Below, one piece after another: positions 1 to 10,343 of a DNA stretch of 64,000 bases (position 1 is its first letter; each line of letters starts with the position of its first letter). The notes beneath the pieces were generated by a model. The model ran no database searches and was not told the DNA's origin. It saw only the letters and a list, made by a program, of their open reading frames with translations. A program made the position numbers and the translations under genes. The stretch is from Salinimonas chungwhensis DSM 16280 (lineage in GTDB: Bacteria; Pseudomonadota; Gammaproteobacteria; Enterobacterales; Alteromonadaceae): assembly GCF_000378185.1 (NCBI RefSeq), contig NZ_KB899376.1, positions 62,001 to 126,000 on the forward strand. The letters run 5' to 3'.

Positions 1-1
1 A

Positions 2-499
2 AATGATGAAATCAACGCCAGAGAAGTAAGACTTATCGGCAAAGAAGGTGAACAGGTAGGTGTGGTTACGCTAGACGAAGCCATGCAAACAGCTGCTGAA
101 GCAAGCCTGGATCTTGTAGAAATTAGTCCGAATGCCGAGCCGCCAGTCTGTAAAGTTATGGACTATGGCAAGTTCCTCTTTGAAAAAAGTAAAGCTCAGA
201 AAGAGCAAAAGAAAAAGCAAAAGCAAATTCAGGTCAAGGAGGTTAAATTCCGCCCTGGCACTGATGAAGGCGATTACCAGGTAAAACTGCGCAACCTGCG
301 TCGCTTTCTGGAAAGTGGTGATAAGGCTAAAGTTACGATTCGCTTCCGCGGACGTGAAATGGCCCACCAGGAAATTGGTATTGAGCTGCTGAATCGGATT
401 CGTACCGATCTAGAAGACGTTGCCAATTGTGAGTCTTTCCCTCGTCGGGTAGAGGGCCGTCAAATGATCATGGTTCTTGCCCCAACTAAGAAGCAGTAA
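2..499 (+). CDS. infC: Translation initiation factor IF-3 (5' end outside window)
   Basis: IF-3 binds the 30S subunit, prevents premature 50S joining and proofreads initiator tRNA selection. The frame is open from the window edge and reads [20 protein letters not shown] before the first internal methionine codon, so the 5' end is missing and the GTG/ATG codons seen inside are not the start. The IF-3 N-domain end, the lysine-rich linker ([18 protein letters not shown]) and the C-domain ([18 protein letters not shown], then RFRGREMAH) are all present, and the protein ends normally with LAPTKKQ. It is the first visible gene of the conserved infC-rpmI-rplT-pheST-ihfA cluster; thrS would be expected just upstream. 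Identification is very secure. Confidence 0.98.
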   Translation, partial: NDEINAREVRLIGKEGEQVGVVTLDEAMQTAAEASLDLVEISPNAEPPVCKVMDYGKFLFEKSKAQKEQKKKQKQIQVKEVKFRPGTDEGDYQVKLRNLRRFLESGDKAKVTIRFRGREMAHQEIGIELLNRIRTDLEDVANCESFPRRVEGRQMIMVLAPTKKQ

Positions 500-510
500 T
501 GGTCTAAAGT

Positions 511-587
511 TTTTGGGAATCTGCACCCCAAAACACCTTGCTGCACAACGTAACCGGCCAAATGGTGACTGCACACCAAAGTAGCCG
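511..587 (+). promoter_or_regulatory. Structured infC-rpmI leader, possible L20 autoregulatory RNA
   Basis: The 114-base gap between infC and rpmI can fold into two hairpins. The first has perfect 7-bp arms, TTTTGGG (511-517) and CCCAAAA (527-533). The second is two-part: CGGC (555-558) with GCCG (584-587) outside, TGGTG (563-567) with CACCA (574-578) inside. In E. coli ribosomal protein L20 represses rpmI-rplT by binding an RNA structure in this region. That this structure does the same job is inference from position and folding; no sequence match to the E. coli operator was established. Confidence 0.4.
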
Positions 588-613
588 ATATTAAACAATG
601 CGGAGTTTTAGCA

Positions 614-811
614 ATGCCTAAAATGAAATCAAACAGTGGTGCCGCCAAGCGTTTTAAAAAAACGGGCTCAGGCCGCTTTAAAAGCAAACAGTCTCACTTG
701 CGTCACATTCTGACCAAGAAGAGTACTAAGCGTAAACGCCATTTACGTGGCAAAAAACTGGTTCATGACGCAGATACCAAATTGGTTCAGCGCATGTTGC
801 CTTACGTTTAA
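614..811 (+). CDS. rpmI: 50S ribosomal protein L35
   Basis: Small basic 65-residue protein of the large ribosomal subunit. It begins [20 protein letters not shown], the typical L35 N-terminus, and is rich in Lys/Arg throughout; length matches the family (64-66 residues). A purine-rich ribosome site (GCGGAG) lies about 8 bases before the ATG. It sits between infC and rplT as in most bacteria and is probably translated from the same mRNA, 17 bases ahead of rplT. Confidence 0.98.
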   Translation: MPKMKSNSGAAKRFKKTGSGRFKSKQSHLRHILTKKSTKRKRHLRGKKLVHDADTKLVQRMLPYV

Positions 812-825
812 GACGAGGAGACTGA

Positions 826-1185
<360 letters not shown>

Positions 1186-1219
1186 TTTTTTAAACTAAAT
1201 TAAGTTTAAGTTCTTTCGG

Positions 1220-1249
1220 AAAACGGCGAGCAGGATGCTCGCCGTTTTT
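1220..1249 (+). terminator. Rho-independent terminator after rplT
   Basis: Perfect 9-bp stem CGGCGAGCA (1224-1232) / TGCTCGCCG (1236-1244) with a GGA loop, flanked by A residues on the 5' side and followed by five T (1245-1249). It separates the ribosomal protein genes from pheST, so pheS needs its own promoter or readthrough. Confidence 0.93.
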
Positions 1250-2480
<1,231 letters not shown>

Positions 2481-2498
2481 GGCAGGGCAGAGAAAATT

Positions 2499-4886
2499 AT
2501 GAAATTCAGTGAAAGTTGGTTAAGAGAATGGGTTAACCCGGCATTATCCTCTCATGCCTTGTCTGAACAACTCAGCATGGCAGGGCTGGAGGTTGACGAT
2601 GTAGCCGCAGTGGCCGGTGATTTCAGTGGCGTTGTGGTGGGGGAAGTGGTCGAATGTGGTCAGCACCCAAATGCCGATAAGTTGCGCGTGACTAAAATCG
2701 ATGTAGGCGGTGATGAGTTGCTTGATATTGTATGTGGCGCACCAAACTGTCGTCAGGGTATCAAGGTGGCGGTAGCGACTGTTGGCGCTGTGTTGCCGGG
2801 TGATTTTAAAATTAAGAAAGCGAAGCTACGTGGCGAGCCGTCATTTGGCATGCTGTGCAGCTTTTCAGAGTTGGGTATCAGTGAAGATCATGATGGGATC
2901 ATGGAGCTTCCTGCTGATGCACCCGTCGGTCAGAGTCTACGTGATTATCTGCGTTTGGATGATAAAAGCTTTGATGTGGATCTGACCCCCAATCGTGCTG
3001 ACTGTCTTGGTATTCGAGGGATTGCCCGGGAAGTGGGAGTGCTCAATAATCTCGATGTGGTCGAGCCCGTAGTAGAGCCTGTAGCAGAGCAGATAGAAGA
3101 CAAGCCGGAGATTACTCTGGACGCTCCTGCCGCCTGCCCTCGATATGTGGGGCGGGTACTACGCAATGTTAATGTTAAGGCTCACACGCCACTATGGTTA
3201 CAGGAAAAACTTCGGCGAAGTGGCATTCGCAGTATTGATCCCATAGTCGATGTGACAAATTATGTTTTACTTGAGCTGGGTCAGCCACTGCACGCCTTTG
3301 ACTTAAAAAGTATCGAAGGTGGCATTCATGTGCGGTTTGCCAAAGAGAACGAAACATTAACATTGTTGGATGAAACTACCGCGGAACTTAAGTCAGATAC
3401 ACTGGTTATTGCTGATGATAAAAAGCCCCTGGCCATGGCAGGTATATTTGGTGGACTGCATTCCGGCGTAACAGAGGCAACCTCAGATATCTTACTGGAA
3501 AGCGCTTTTTTCTCCCGCGAGGCCATCATGGGGCGGGCACGCCAGTATGGCTTGCACACAGATGCCTCACATCGTTACGAAAGAGGGGTTGATCCGCAGC
3601 TTCAGCGCGATGCTATGGAACGCGCTACGGCACTGATTATTGATATTTGTGGTGGTGAACCTGGTCCGGTCGTTGAAGCTGTCAGTGAAAAGCATTTACC
3701 CGAAGTCAGAACGGTGGTGCTACGCAAAACCCGTCTGGCACGTGTGCTGGGTGTGCAAATTGACGATGAAATCGTGACCCGGATGCTGACACGGTTAGGT
3801 CTTAGAGTAACAGAGCTTGAAGACCGCTGGCAGGCCGAAGTACCCAGTTACCGCTTTGATATTGCCATTGAAGAAGATCTCATTGAGGAGGTCGCCCGCG
3901 TATACGGCTATAACAATATTCCGAATATTGCGCCTACCGCCGCACTTTCCATGTTACCGGCCCGGGAAAGCAGTATTCATGCAAATGTATTCAAGTCACT
4001 GTTAATTGGTCGCGGGTATTCAGAAGCAATTACCTATTCCTTTGTCGATCCAAAGATACAGGACAGTCTGTTTCCTGAGGTCAAAGGGATGGTATTACCC
4101 CATCCGATTGCTTCAGATATGTCGGTGATGCGGGTTAGTCTCTGGCCAGGATTATTGCAGGCGGCGGCCTACAATCAGAAACGCCAACAATCGCGCATTC
4201 GACTATTCGAAACTGGTTTACGTTTTGTCCCTGAAGAAGGCGCGGAGAATGGTGTGGCACAAACGCCTGTTATCGGCGGTTTATTGCTGGGTCGGCGAGA
4301 AGCAGAAAGCTGGCAGAGTAGTGATGAAGCTGTGGACTTTTATGATGCAAAAGGGGACGTGGAAGCACTACTGGCATTAACTGCAAAAGCGGGGCAGGTT
4401 AGCTTTCGCGCCGCCGAGCATAGCGCACTGCACCCAGGCATGAGTGCACAGATTTTATTGGATAATGAATCAATAGGCTGGGTTGGCGCGCTGCACCCGC
4501 AATTTGCCAAAGTTACTGGCGTTAATGGACGCCCGTTTTTGTTCGAGCTGAACCTTAACATGTTGTCTAACAGGCAATTACCTGTAGCAAAAGCGATCTC
4601 AAAGTACCCTGCAAACCGTAGAGATATAGCAATAACAGTGAAGGATGACGTTTCTGTGGGTGCTATTCTTTCTCACATAGAAAAAGTTGGCGCAAATCAA
4701 TTAGTTGGCCTAAACTTGTTCGACGTATATAAAGGTAAGGGTATAGCGCCGGGAAGCAAGAGTCTGGCTCTGTCTCTTATTCTGCAGAATCCGGAGAAGA
4801 CTCTGGAAGAAGCAGAAATTCAGGCTGCGGTAGATACCGTGGTAAAAGAGCTACAAACCGAGTTCGGGGCAGCGTTAAGAGAGTAA
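2499..4886 (+). CDS. pheT: Phenylalanine-tRNA ligase beta subunit
   Basis: Beta subunit of phenylalanyl-tRNA synthetase, carrying tRNA recognition and the editing site that removes Tyr-tRNA(Phe). The 795 residues equal the E. coli length. Visible domains are the EMAP/OB tRNA-binding fold at about 40-150 ([16 protein letters not shown]), the B3/B4 editing domain at about 210-390, the B5 domain at about 400-480, the inactive synthetase-like core, and the C-terminal FDX-ACB anticodon-binding domain ([20 protein letters not shown]). Only 3 bases separate its stop from ihfA, so the three genes form one transcription unit. Confidence 0.98.
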   Translation: MKFSESWLREWVNPALSSHALSEQLSMAGLEVDDVAAVAGDFSGVVVGEVVECGQHPNADKLRVTKIDVGGDELLDIVCGAPNCRQGIKVAVATVGAVLPGDFKIKKAKLRGEPSFGMLCSFSELGISEDHDGIMELPADAPVGQSLRDYLRLDDKSFDVDLTPNRADCLGIRGIAREVGVLNNLDVVEPVVEPVAEQIEDKPEITLDAPAACPRYVGRVLRNVNVKAHTPLWLQEKLRRSGIRSIDPIVDVTNYVLLELGQPLHAFDLKSIEGGIHVRFAKENETLTLLDETTAELKSDTLVIADDKKPLAMAGIFGGLHSGVTEATSDILLESAFFSREAIMGRARQYGLHTDASHRYERGVDPQLQRDAMERATALIIDICGGEPGPVVEAVSEKHLPEVRTVVLRKTRLARVLGVQIDDEIVTRMLTRLGLRVTELEDRWQAEVPSYRFDIAIEEDLIEEVARVYGYNNIPNIAPTAALSMLPARESSIHANVFKSLLIGRGYSEAITYSFVDPKIQDSLFPEVKGMVLPHPIASDMSVMRVSLWPGLLQAAAYNQKRQQSRIRLFETGLRFVPEEGAENGVAQTPVIGGLLLGRREAESWQSSDEAVDFYDAKGDVEALLALTAKAGQVSFRAAEHSALHPGMSAQILLDNESIGWVGALHPQFAKVTGVNGRPFLFELNLNMLSNRQLPVAKAISKYPANRRDIAITVKDDVSVGAILSHIEKVGANQLVGLNLFDVYKGKGIAPGSKSLALSLILQNPEKTLEEAEIQAAVDTVVKELQTEFGAALRE

Positions 4887-4889
4887 ACT

Positions 4890-5189
4890 ATGGCATTGAC
4901 CAAAGCCGAAATGGCTGAACACTTATTCGAAAAACTGGGTATCAATAAAAAAGACGCTAAGGATTTAGTGGAGGCCTTCTTTGAGGAAGTTAAAGAGGCC
5001 CTGGAATCTGGTGAACAAGTGAAATTGTCCGGTTTTGGTAACTTTGATCTTCGTGATAAAAATGAACGGCCGGGACGCAATCCAAAAACCGGTGAGGACA
5101 TTCCCATCAAGGCGCGGCGGGTTGTTACCTTCCGTCCTGGTCAGAAGCTGAAAAGCAGGGTGGAAAACTCCAAACCACCCTCTGAGTAG
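4890..5189 (+). CDS. ihfA: Integration host factor subunit alpha
   Basis: IHF-alpha pairs with IHF-beta to bind and sharply bend DNA at specific sites in replication, recombination and transcription. The 99-residue product matches E. coli IHF-alpha in length and has the DNABII fold, including the beta-arm sequence [12 protein letters not shown] and the signature [18 protein letters not shown]. Its position directly after pheT is the conserved gammaproteobacterial arrangement and favours IHF-alpha over HU. A terminator follows at 5221-5250. Confidence 0.98.
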   Translation: MALTKAEMAEHLFEKLGINKKDAKDLVEAFFEEVKEALESGEQVKLSGFGNFDLRDKNERPGRNPKTGEDIPIKARRVVTFRPGQKLKSRVENSKPPSE

Positions 5190-5220
5190 TTTGTCTTTCA
5201 CACATAATAGTGTTTAGAAA

Positions 5221-5251
5221 AGCGGCCAGTGTCACCCCGGCCGCTTTTTTT
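5221..5251 (+). terminator. Rho-independent terminator after ihfA
   Basis: Perfect 7-bp arms AGCGGCC (5221-5227) and GGCCGCT (5239-5245) with an 11-base loop, followed by a run of seven T. It ends the pheST-ihfA unit. Confidence 0.92.
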
Positions 5252-5336
5252 GTCTGCTTTACATCCCTATGACAAACCGCTAGGGTTGGCCGCGATTTTG
5301 ATGTAGACGCTTACTCTATTGGCATAAGAAGGAATT

Positions 5337-5909
5337 ATGAAAAAAATATTCATTACGCTGACTGTTGTTATCATTGGTATTGTTGGTTATCTGGCATGGC
5401 TTTCTGACGAATCAGCCAGTGACAAACCGGTGCCAGTTATCACCGTTATGGATATTCTCAATGCCAGTGATTTGTCTGCCGGTGTCAAACAGGCGATAAA
5501 AAACGAAGAGCCTGATGAAGTGATGGAATGGCTGGAAAAAGGCCAGAATGTCGGCGAGGAGGCTGGTTTAAGCAAGCCTGATCTTGATTATCTTACCTCT
5601 GAACAAGCTAAAGATTATGTTGTTTTCAATGCCCGGCGTGAGCTGTTTAATGAAGGTTTTGAAAAACGCTACGCTGCACTTCAGCCGATTGCAGATTTAA
5701 AGAAACAGTATCCAGAGGCAAAAAGTCTGTTTGCCAAAGCTGACGCGATCATTGATAAGCGAGATGCAATAATTGAGCAGATTGCGCTGACATTGGCAGA
5801 AGGTAAGTCAGTTACCCAACAGCATCAGCAGGCGGCCCGGGAACTCTGGCAGCAGCGATATCAGTCGCGTCAAAATGATGGTAAGGTTCTGGATGATGCG
5901 GGCAGGTAA
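5337..5909 (+). CDS. Membrane-anchored periplasmic protein of unknown function
   Basis: A 190-residue protein that I do not recognise. Residues 4-21 are a strongly hydrophobic segment after MKK, reading as an uncleaved N-terminal anchor (or a signal without an obvious cleavage site). The rest is charged and probably helical, with a Glu/Lys-rich stretch at about 60-80 and a long helical region at about 105-180 ending in Gln/Arg-rich sequence. An AAGAAGGA ribosome site lies 5 bases before the ATG. It stands alone between the ihfA terminator and the cold-shock gene on the other strand, so neighbours give no hint of its role. Confidence 0.7.
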   Translation: MKKIFITLTVVIIGIVGYLAWLSDESASDKPVPVITVMDILNASDLSAGVKQAIKNEEPDEVMEWLEKGQNVGEEAGLSKPDLDYLTSEQAKDYVVFNARRELFNEGFEKRYAALQPIADLKKQYPEAKSLFAKADAIIDKRDAIIEQIALTLAEGKSVTQQHQQAARELWQQRYQSRQNDGKVLDDAGR

Positions 5910-6161
5910 TCGCCCAACTGAGAGTGAGTAACGTTAGCCAGTGGTGAGGGAGCACAGACTGTCGTTACTATAATTAAAGTGACAATAACCAGTTTAAAAA
6001 AAGTTTTGTCTGTTGATTATCGGTGAATGAAATAAAGTGGCGATTGGTGTTATCTGAATAGGCTACATTGTATTTATTGACCGAGATGTCAAAGATAGGT
6101 GGTGTAGCCAGAAATGAACTTTCTGTTTTAATAAAATTACTCGATATTGCGGTAGAATAGA

Positions 6162-6186
6162 AAAAGCCGGGTTAAACCCGGCTTTT
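6162..6186 (-). terminator. Rho-independent terminator of the cold-shock gene
   Basis: Perfect 11-bp stem, AAAAGCCGGGT (6162-6172) and ACCCGGCTTTT (6176-6186), with a 3-base loop. It begins 21 bases past the stop of the minus-strand cold-shock gene; read on that strand it ends in a T-tract. The stem is symmetrical, so it could also stop transcription arriving from 5909. Confidence 0.92.
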
Positions 6187-6207
6187 AGAATGCTTTAAGC
6201 GGGGCAA

Positions 6208-6420
6208 TTATGCAACAGTTACGTTACTTGCCTGAGGGCCTTTTTGACCTTGCTCAACAACAAAAGAAACAGTTTGACCTTCTGAAAGGGTTTTGAAGCC
6301 ATCAGAAACAATTGAACGGAAATGTACGAAAACGTCTTTGCCGCCATTTTCTGGAGTGATAAAACCGAAACCTTTATCTTCGTTGAACCACTTTACTGTA
6401 CCAGTTTCTTGATTAGACAT
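6208..6420 (-). CDS. CspA-family cold-shock protein
   Basis: A 70-residue single cold-shock domain that binds single-stranded RNA/DNA and acts as an RNA chaperone. Both nucleic-acid-binding motifs are intact: RNP1-type KGFGFIT at residues 16-22 and RNP2-type VFVHF at 30-34. The sequence [18 protein letters not shown] is typical of CspA/C/D/E proteins, but which paralogue this corresponds to cannot be settled from the sequence. A strong AAGGTG ribosome site lies before the ATG. The long AT-rich region upstream (6421 onward) fits the long 5' leaders usual for these genes. Confidence 0.96.
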   Translation of the reverse strand: MSNQETGTVKWFNEDKGFGFITPENGGKDVFVHFRSIVSDGFKTLSEGQTVSFVVEQGQKGPQASNVTVA

Positions 6421-7074
6421 GATGTCACCTTTTTTAATTTAAGATTTTTAAAAAATAATTCGTGCAATAGATAGAACTTAGCTAGTAACGCATATGTAAA
6501 TCTAAAGCCGTCTTTTAAAAAAGGGGAATAGAGAAAAACCGTGCAGTAGTAGTAAAGTGCTTTAATATCTAAAGCCAGGAAAGAGTACAGCGAATCAGGC
6601 AGGCTGTCCAGCGTTTTTTTAAAAAAAAGTGAATATGAAATAAATATTCTCAAAACAGCCCACTTTAATTTTCACCATTAACGTTAGTTTTGACCTGTAG
6701 TTTCAGTGCCTTATTTGAGCCAGAGCAACCTTTCACTGGCTAAGTAGGACAAATGATATGGCAATTAAGATATCGCGTTGCAGATTCCGACTAAACGCTA
6801 TGTGCAGACGCATATGGTGTGGACTGAGAGTCTAAAGTCATCTGAGAGGCGGTGCGAGTCGGGGGGGCAATTATTGTTTTGACCTATAAGCGTTTGATTA
6901 AACAACTGCGAGTATCCAACCCACCGCGACATTGCGAGGGTATAGAAACCGGCCTCAGAGGTGGTCTATGCCTGTTAATCGCTTGCCTCAGGCATATCGC
7001 CGGAAAACGTACTGACTTTGTTAAAAAGATTGTGCAGTCAGTCACAGATAATTCGATGCCAGAAGGGCATTGAA
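6421..7074. other. Gene-poor region upstream of the cold-shock gene
   Basis: About 650 bases with no protein I can support. The part next to the cold-shock gene (about 6421-6680) is very A/T-rich and on the minus strand probably contains the promoter and untranslated leader. A nonamer CTAAAGCC recurs within it (about 6500 and 6570). The part nearer 7074 is of ordinary composition; short open frames on both strands there lack ribosome sites and family features. I found no E. coli-type cold box. Confidence 0.5.
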
Positions 7075-7389
7075 TCAAAACTGTCCAATCTCCTCGGGGG
7101 CACAGTAGAGATTATACAATGTTTGAATAATTGCTCTCACCTCTGCGCTGGCCAGCGAATAATAAATTGTCTGAGCGTCTCGCCGGGTGTTGACTAATCC
7201 TTCCTTGCGCAAGACGCCCAGTTGTTGAGATAAACTGGACTGAGGTATCTGAATAATAGCATTAAGCTGGGTAACCGAGCGCTCGCCGTCGTTGAGTAAA
7301 CATAACAGCATTAGCCGGTTTTTATTGGCCATAGCCCGTAGTAATTCAGCGGCATGCTCAGCGTTGCCCGCCATTTCATTCAGATTCAT
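7075..7389 (-). CDS. ArsR-family repressor of the BigR/SqrR persulfide-sensing type
   Basis: Winged-helix dimeric repressor of 104 residues. The helix-turn-helix reads SSLSQQLGVLRKEGLVNTRR, followed by the wing QTIYYSL. Two cysteines, Cys30 (RLMLLCLL) and Cys96 (LYNLYCAPEE), sit where BigR, SqrR and YgaV carry the pair that forms a di- or tetrasulfide bridge with reactive sulfur and releases DNA. The start at 7389 aligns with YgaV-type N-termini; an in-frame GTG at 7422 would overlap the upstream gene by 29 bases. It is the last gene of the persulfide operon, so it probably regulates its own synthesis through the operator at 9135-9155. Confidence 0.92.
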   Translation of the reverse strand: MNLNEMAGNAEHAAELLRAMANKNRLMLLCLLNDGERSVTQLNAIIQIPQSSLSQQLGVLRKEGLVNTRRDAQTIYYSLASAEVRAIIQTLYNLYCAPEEIGQF

Positions 7390-7393
7390 AAGA

Positions 7394-7813
7394 TTACTGT
7401 GCTCGTTTTGCCCGATTGACACTAATCATACCAATCAATAAAGCAACGATGAACACTAATATTTCGGTTGAGCCTTGTGACAGGTTAGCGAGACCCGGAC
7501 CAGGACAAATCCCGCTAAGGCCCCAGCCTACGCCAAACAATACCGCGCCTAAGAGTAAAGGGCCGTCAAGTTTCTTTTTCTGAGGCAGGTGACATGGTTC
7601 ATTAAACAGCGTGCGTTGCGCCCGACGGACGTAAAACTGGTATATGGGCAGGTATACGGTCAGCGCACCACCCATGACAAAGGCCAATGTAGGGTCCCAG
7701 TTACCAAAAATATCCAGAAAAGCCAATACTTTCAGAGGATCTACCATGGTAGAGATAGTGAGTCCGGCGCCAAAGACTAGCCCGGCTATCAACGCAGTTA
7801 TCATCTGTTTCAT
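7394..7813 (-). CDS. YeeE/YedE-family half-transporter (second of a pair)
   Basis: A 139-residue membrane protein with about four hydrophobic segments, carrying the signature GLSGICPGPG with Cys103. Full-length YeeE/YedE proteins (TsuA type, thiosulfate uptake) have two such halves; here the halves are separate genes, as in the PmpA/PmpB pairs found next to BigR and a persulfide dioxygenase. It lies 9 bases after the other half (7823-8242). Transport of a sulfur compound such as thiosulfate or a persulfide across the inner membrane is inferred from family and neighbours; the direction is unknown. Confidence 0.88.
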   Translation of the reverse strand: MKQMITALIAGLVFGAGLTISTMVDPLKVLAFLDIFGNWDPTLAFVMGGALTVYLPIYQFYVRRAQRTLFNEPCHLPQKKKLDGPLLLGAVLFGVGWGLSGICPGPGLANLSQGSTEILVFIVALLIGMISVNRAKRAQ

Positions 7814-7822
7814 GTGTTTTCC

Positions 7823-8242
7823 TTAAAAGACATATCTGACAAGCGACACGGTCACTACGGCCGACGCCATGAAAATAAAAGTCGCAATCAGCGAGCGAAA
7901 TGACAGTCGGGAGAGTCCGCAGATACCGTGCCCACTGGTGCATCCAGAGCCCAGACGTGTTCCAGCTCCTACCAGAACGCCTGCCAGCGTTAAGGTGAGA
8001 AGACTACCGGGGATTTTTTCAGGCAGTGTAAAACCCGCCTGCGCGGTTAGTAAAGGCGCGATGATCAGACCCGTTAAAAACGCCCAGCGCCAGCCACCTT
8101 CAGCCATTCTGGTGGTAAACGCTGAGGCGGTTATGCCGGAAATACCGGCGATTCGGCCATTGAAAAGCATCAGCAATATTGCTCCGGTGCCAATCAGCAT
8201 GCCGCCGATAAAAGCCTGTACGAACATACTAGTTTGCATCAA
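7823..8242 (-). CDS. YeeE/YedE-family half-transporter (first of a pair)
   Basis: A 139-residue membrane protein with about four transmembrane segments. The motif GSGCTSGHGICG at residues 98-109 supplies Cys101 and Cys108, the kind of conserved cysteines that in TsuA line the thiosulfate pathway. Its ATG overlaps the stop of the persulfide dioxygenase by 4 bases, indicating translational coupling, and the partner half follows 9 bases later. The two halves probably assemble into one transporter for a reduced sulfur compound. Confidence 0.9.
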   Translation of the reverse strand: MMQTSMFVQAFIGGMLIGTGAILLMLFNGRIAGISGITASAFTTRMAEGGWRWAFLTGLIIAPLLTAQAGFTLPEKIPGSLLTLTLAGVLVGAGTRLGSGCTSGHGICGLSRLSFRSLIATFIFMASAVVTVSLVRYVF

Positions 8243-9102
8243 AACACTCCTTTTGTTGTAAGCGGAATTTTTATATAGCGGTTGCCGTTATCTTCTGCCT
8301 CAGGTAATAACGCCCCCCATAAATTTACCTGCAACGATGGGTAAAGCAATTTAGGTGTGGCCAGCGTTGCATCCCGCCTTGTGCGTACCCGAATAAAGTC
8401 GTTTTCGTTCATATTCTGATTAACATGAATATTTTTGCGACGGCTGTTACCCACGGTAGTGTGCAATTTCACTGGTCGATTATCAGGCGGATAATCGTGG
8501 CAGACCCAGATAACAGTATTATCATCAAGCTCGTGAATACGTAAAATGCTGCGGTATAACTGCGCTGCATCGCCACCCGGGAAGTCGCAGCGTGCAGTGC
8601 CTACATCAGGCATAAATAACGTGTCACCCACAAAAATATTATTGCCGGCAATATAACTGACACTGTCTGATGTGTGGCCGGGTGTGGCCATAACCAGCAG
8701 ACGCTCATCGCCCAGATAAAGTGAATCGCCATCCTTTACTAAAATATCGTAAAGCGCTGATAAATCATTTACCACAGGTTTGTTAAACTGCGCTGAAAAA
8801 CGTTGCTGCACCTCGCCTATACCCTGACTTATCACTGTTTGTGCAGTGGTCTTCTGCTTCAGGTAGGCTGCTGCGCTGAGATGATCAGCATGGGCATGGG
8901 TGTCACAGATATAGTCGAGGTGTAAATTGTTGCTGTGAAGGTAGGCCAGTTGTTTATCAGCCAAAGTAGTGGATACCGCCCCCGAACTCACATCGAAATG
9001 TAGTACAGGATCGATGATAGCCGCTCTTAACGCGCTTTTATCATGGATCACATATGAGCCTGTCCCGGTGGTCTCATCATAAAATGTTTCGACATGAATC
9101 AT
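8239..9102 (-). CDS. Metallo-beta-lactamase-fold persulfide dioxygenase (Blh/ETHE1-like)
   Basis: Cytoplasmic non-heme iron enzyme expected to oxidise glutathione persulfide to sulfite and glutathione. The 287-residue protein has the metal motif THAHADH (His69, His71, Asp73, His74), a further ligand in TPGHTSDSVSY, the ETHE1-type segment GTARCDFPGGD and the late ligand VCHDYPPDNRP. The N-terminus (HVETFYDETTGTGSYVI) is the Blh subgroup start known from BigR operons. It is the first gene of the minus-strand operon whose promoter region holds the palindrome at 9135-9155. Sulfite produced here could be exported by the divergently encoded TauE-type protein. Confidence 0.93.
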   Translation of the reverse strand: MIHVETFYDETTGTGSYVIHDKSALRAAIIDPVLHFDVSSGAVSTTLADKQLAYLHSNNLHLDYICDTHAHADHLSAAAYLKQKTTAQTVISQGIGEVQQRFSAQFNKPVVNDLSALYDILVKDGDSLYLGDERLLVMATPGHTSDSVSYIAGNNIFVGDTLFMPDVGTARCDFPGGDAAQLYRSILRIHELDDNTVIWVCHDYPPDNRPVKLHTTVGNSRRKNIHVNQNMNENDFIRVRTRRDATLATPKLLYPSLQVNLWGALLPEAEDNGNRYIKIPLTTKGVF

Positions 9103-9134
9103 AACTTTTATCCTTGCTAATGTCTGGCATAAAA

Positions 9135-9155
9135 TTGTATATTCGTAATATACGA
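9135..9155. promoter_or_regulatory. Probable BigR/SqrR operator in the divergent promoter
   Basis: Perfect inverted repeat GTATATT (9137-9143) CGT AATATAC (9147-9153) in the 61-base gap between the divergent dioxygenase and exporter genes. AT-rich palindromes in this position are the known targets of BigR-type ArsR repressors. One site could control both operons. Assignment to the repressor at 7075-7389 is inference from context. Confidence 0.7.
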
Positions 9156-9163
9156 AATAAAGA

Positions 9164-9940
9164 GTGTGGTTGGCAAGCGTGACGTTAATATTAACTATTA
9201 TAAGCGGCCTGATAATTGGCCTGAGTTTAGGTTTACTAGGGGCTGGGGGAGCGATACTGACTGTTCCCGCGCTTATTTATGTGGTGGGTATGACAGAAAA
9301 AGCTGCTATAGCTCATTCATTAATTGTTGTCGGTGTTATAGCGCTGGCCGGTACACTTTTCCATCTGCGTCGCGGCCAGCGCCAGTTGATACCCCGTGTG
9401 TTTAGCTTATTTGCGATCTCCAGTATTCCAGGCGCAGCGTTTGGCGCCTGGATCGGAGCGGTTATACCTTCTTACTGGCAGGTTTCTGTATTAGTTGTTC
9501 TTATGACATTGGCGGCTTATAAAATGATGACACCCTCTGTGTCTGCAGACGCTGACGAGCTCAGGCCGGTACGGCTGCTCGCCGTAGGTCTGGCCACCGG
9601 CGTACTTACCGGGCTGGTGGGAGTGGGGGGCGGTTTTCTGATTGTTCCGGCGTTAGTAATGTTTGCCGGCCTGACAATGGCCCAGGCTACGGCAACCAGT
9701 CTGGCACTGATCGTCACTAACACCAGTATGGCTGTGCTTACTCTCTTATTATTTGATAGCAGTGCTGAATGGCAATCCACAGTGTTGATAACGCTATGCA
9801 GTCTGGGAATCGCTGGCGTTATTGCTGGCCGCTTTCTCTCCGGCCGTGTTCCGGTAAATGTTACCCGACGCGTGTTTGCCTTTTGTCTGTTGATTATTGC
9901 GACAGTACTAAGCATTGACATGCTCACTCAGCTGCTTTAG
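9164..9940 (+). CDS. TauE/SafE-family sulfite/anion exporter
   Basis: Inner-membrane protein of 258 residues with about eight hydrophobic segments arranged as two repeats; each has the family's glycine-rich motif (LGLLGAGGAILTVPAL near residue 25 and GLVGVGGGFLIVPALV near 150). Members export sulfite, sulfoacetate or other anions. Next to a persulfide dioxygenase, sulfite export is the likely role. The GTG at 9164 has a poorly spaced ribosome site; TTG at 9170 or GTG at 9179 in the same frame are alternatives. It is followed 10 bases later by the rhodanese gene. Confidence 0.9.
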   Translation: MWLASVTLILTIISGLIIGLSLGLLGAGGAILTVPALIYVVGMTEKAAIAHSLIVVGVIALAGTLFHLRRGQRQLIPRVFSLFAISSIPGAAFGAWIGAVIPSYWQVSVLVVLMTLAAYKMMTPSVSADADELRPVRLLAVGLATGVLTGLVGVGGGFLIVPALVMFAGLTMAQATATSLALIVTNTSMAVLTLLLFDSSAEWQSTVLITLCSLGIAGVIAGRFLSGRVPVNVTRRVFAFCLLIIATVLSIDMLTQLL

Positions 9941-9950
9941 GGAAAATCCA

Positions 9951-10343
9951 ATGAAGTCTTTTCAACAGTTTGTCACCGATACCTGCGCAAGTATTAATGA
10001 GATTGATGTAGATACACTGGCGCAAAAGCTGCAACTTGCACATTTACTGATTGATATTCGCGAGCCGAATGAGTGGCAGCCGGGGATCATCGCGGGTGCG
10101 TATTGTTGTCCCAGGGGGATCCTGGAAAGCAAAATTGAAATGCTGCTTGACCGGCAAAAGAGCAATGCAGAGCATCCCTTGCCTGTATTTTTGTATTGTC
10201 GATCAGGCGCACGTTCTGCATTAGCGGCGCACTCCCTTCAGGCGATGGGTGTCACAGGCTGCTTTTCACTGCGTGGTGGTTTTCAGGCCTGGCAGCAGGC
10301 AGGTATGTCCTGCACTGCGGTTACGCCTGAACATGTGTGCTAA
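9951..10343 (+). CDS. Rhodanese-domain sulfurtransferase
   Basis: Single rhodanese domain of 130 residues with the active-site loop YCRSGARSA, catalytic Cys83, and the domain opening LLIDIREPNEW. It would transfer sulfane sulfur between thiosulfate, glutathione persulfide and acceptors such as cyanide or thiols. The ATG at 9951 follows a GGAAAA ribosome site. It forms a two-gene operon with the exporter before it, and belongs functionally to the persulfide module. Its last 23 bases overlap the convergent ybaK gene. Confidence 0.93.
   Translation: MKSFQQFVTDTCASINEIDVDTLAQKLQLAHLLIDIREPNEWQPGIIAGAYCCPRGILESKIEMLLDRQKSNAEHPLPVFLYCRSGARSALAAHSLQAMGVTGCFSLRGGFQAWQQAGMSCTAVTPEHVC

Noticed and set aside
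6393-6653. Minus-strand open frame covering the cold-shock leader
   Set aside because: Overlaps the cold-shock gene start on the same strand in another frame and has leader-like composition.
6852-7073. Open frame of 73 codons on the plus strand
   Set aside because: No ribosome site, arginine-rich composition typical of a random frame, no family features.
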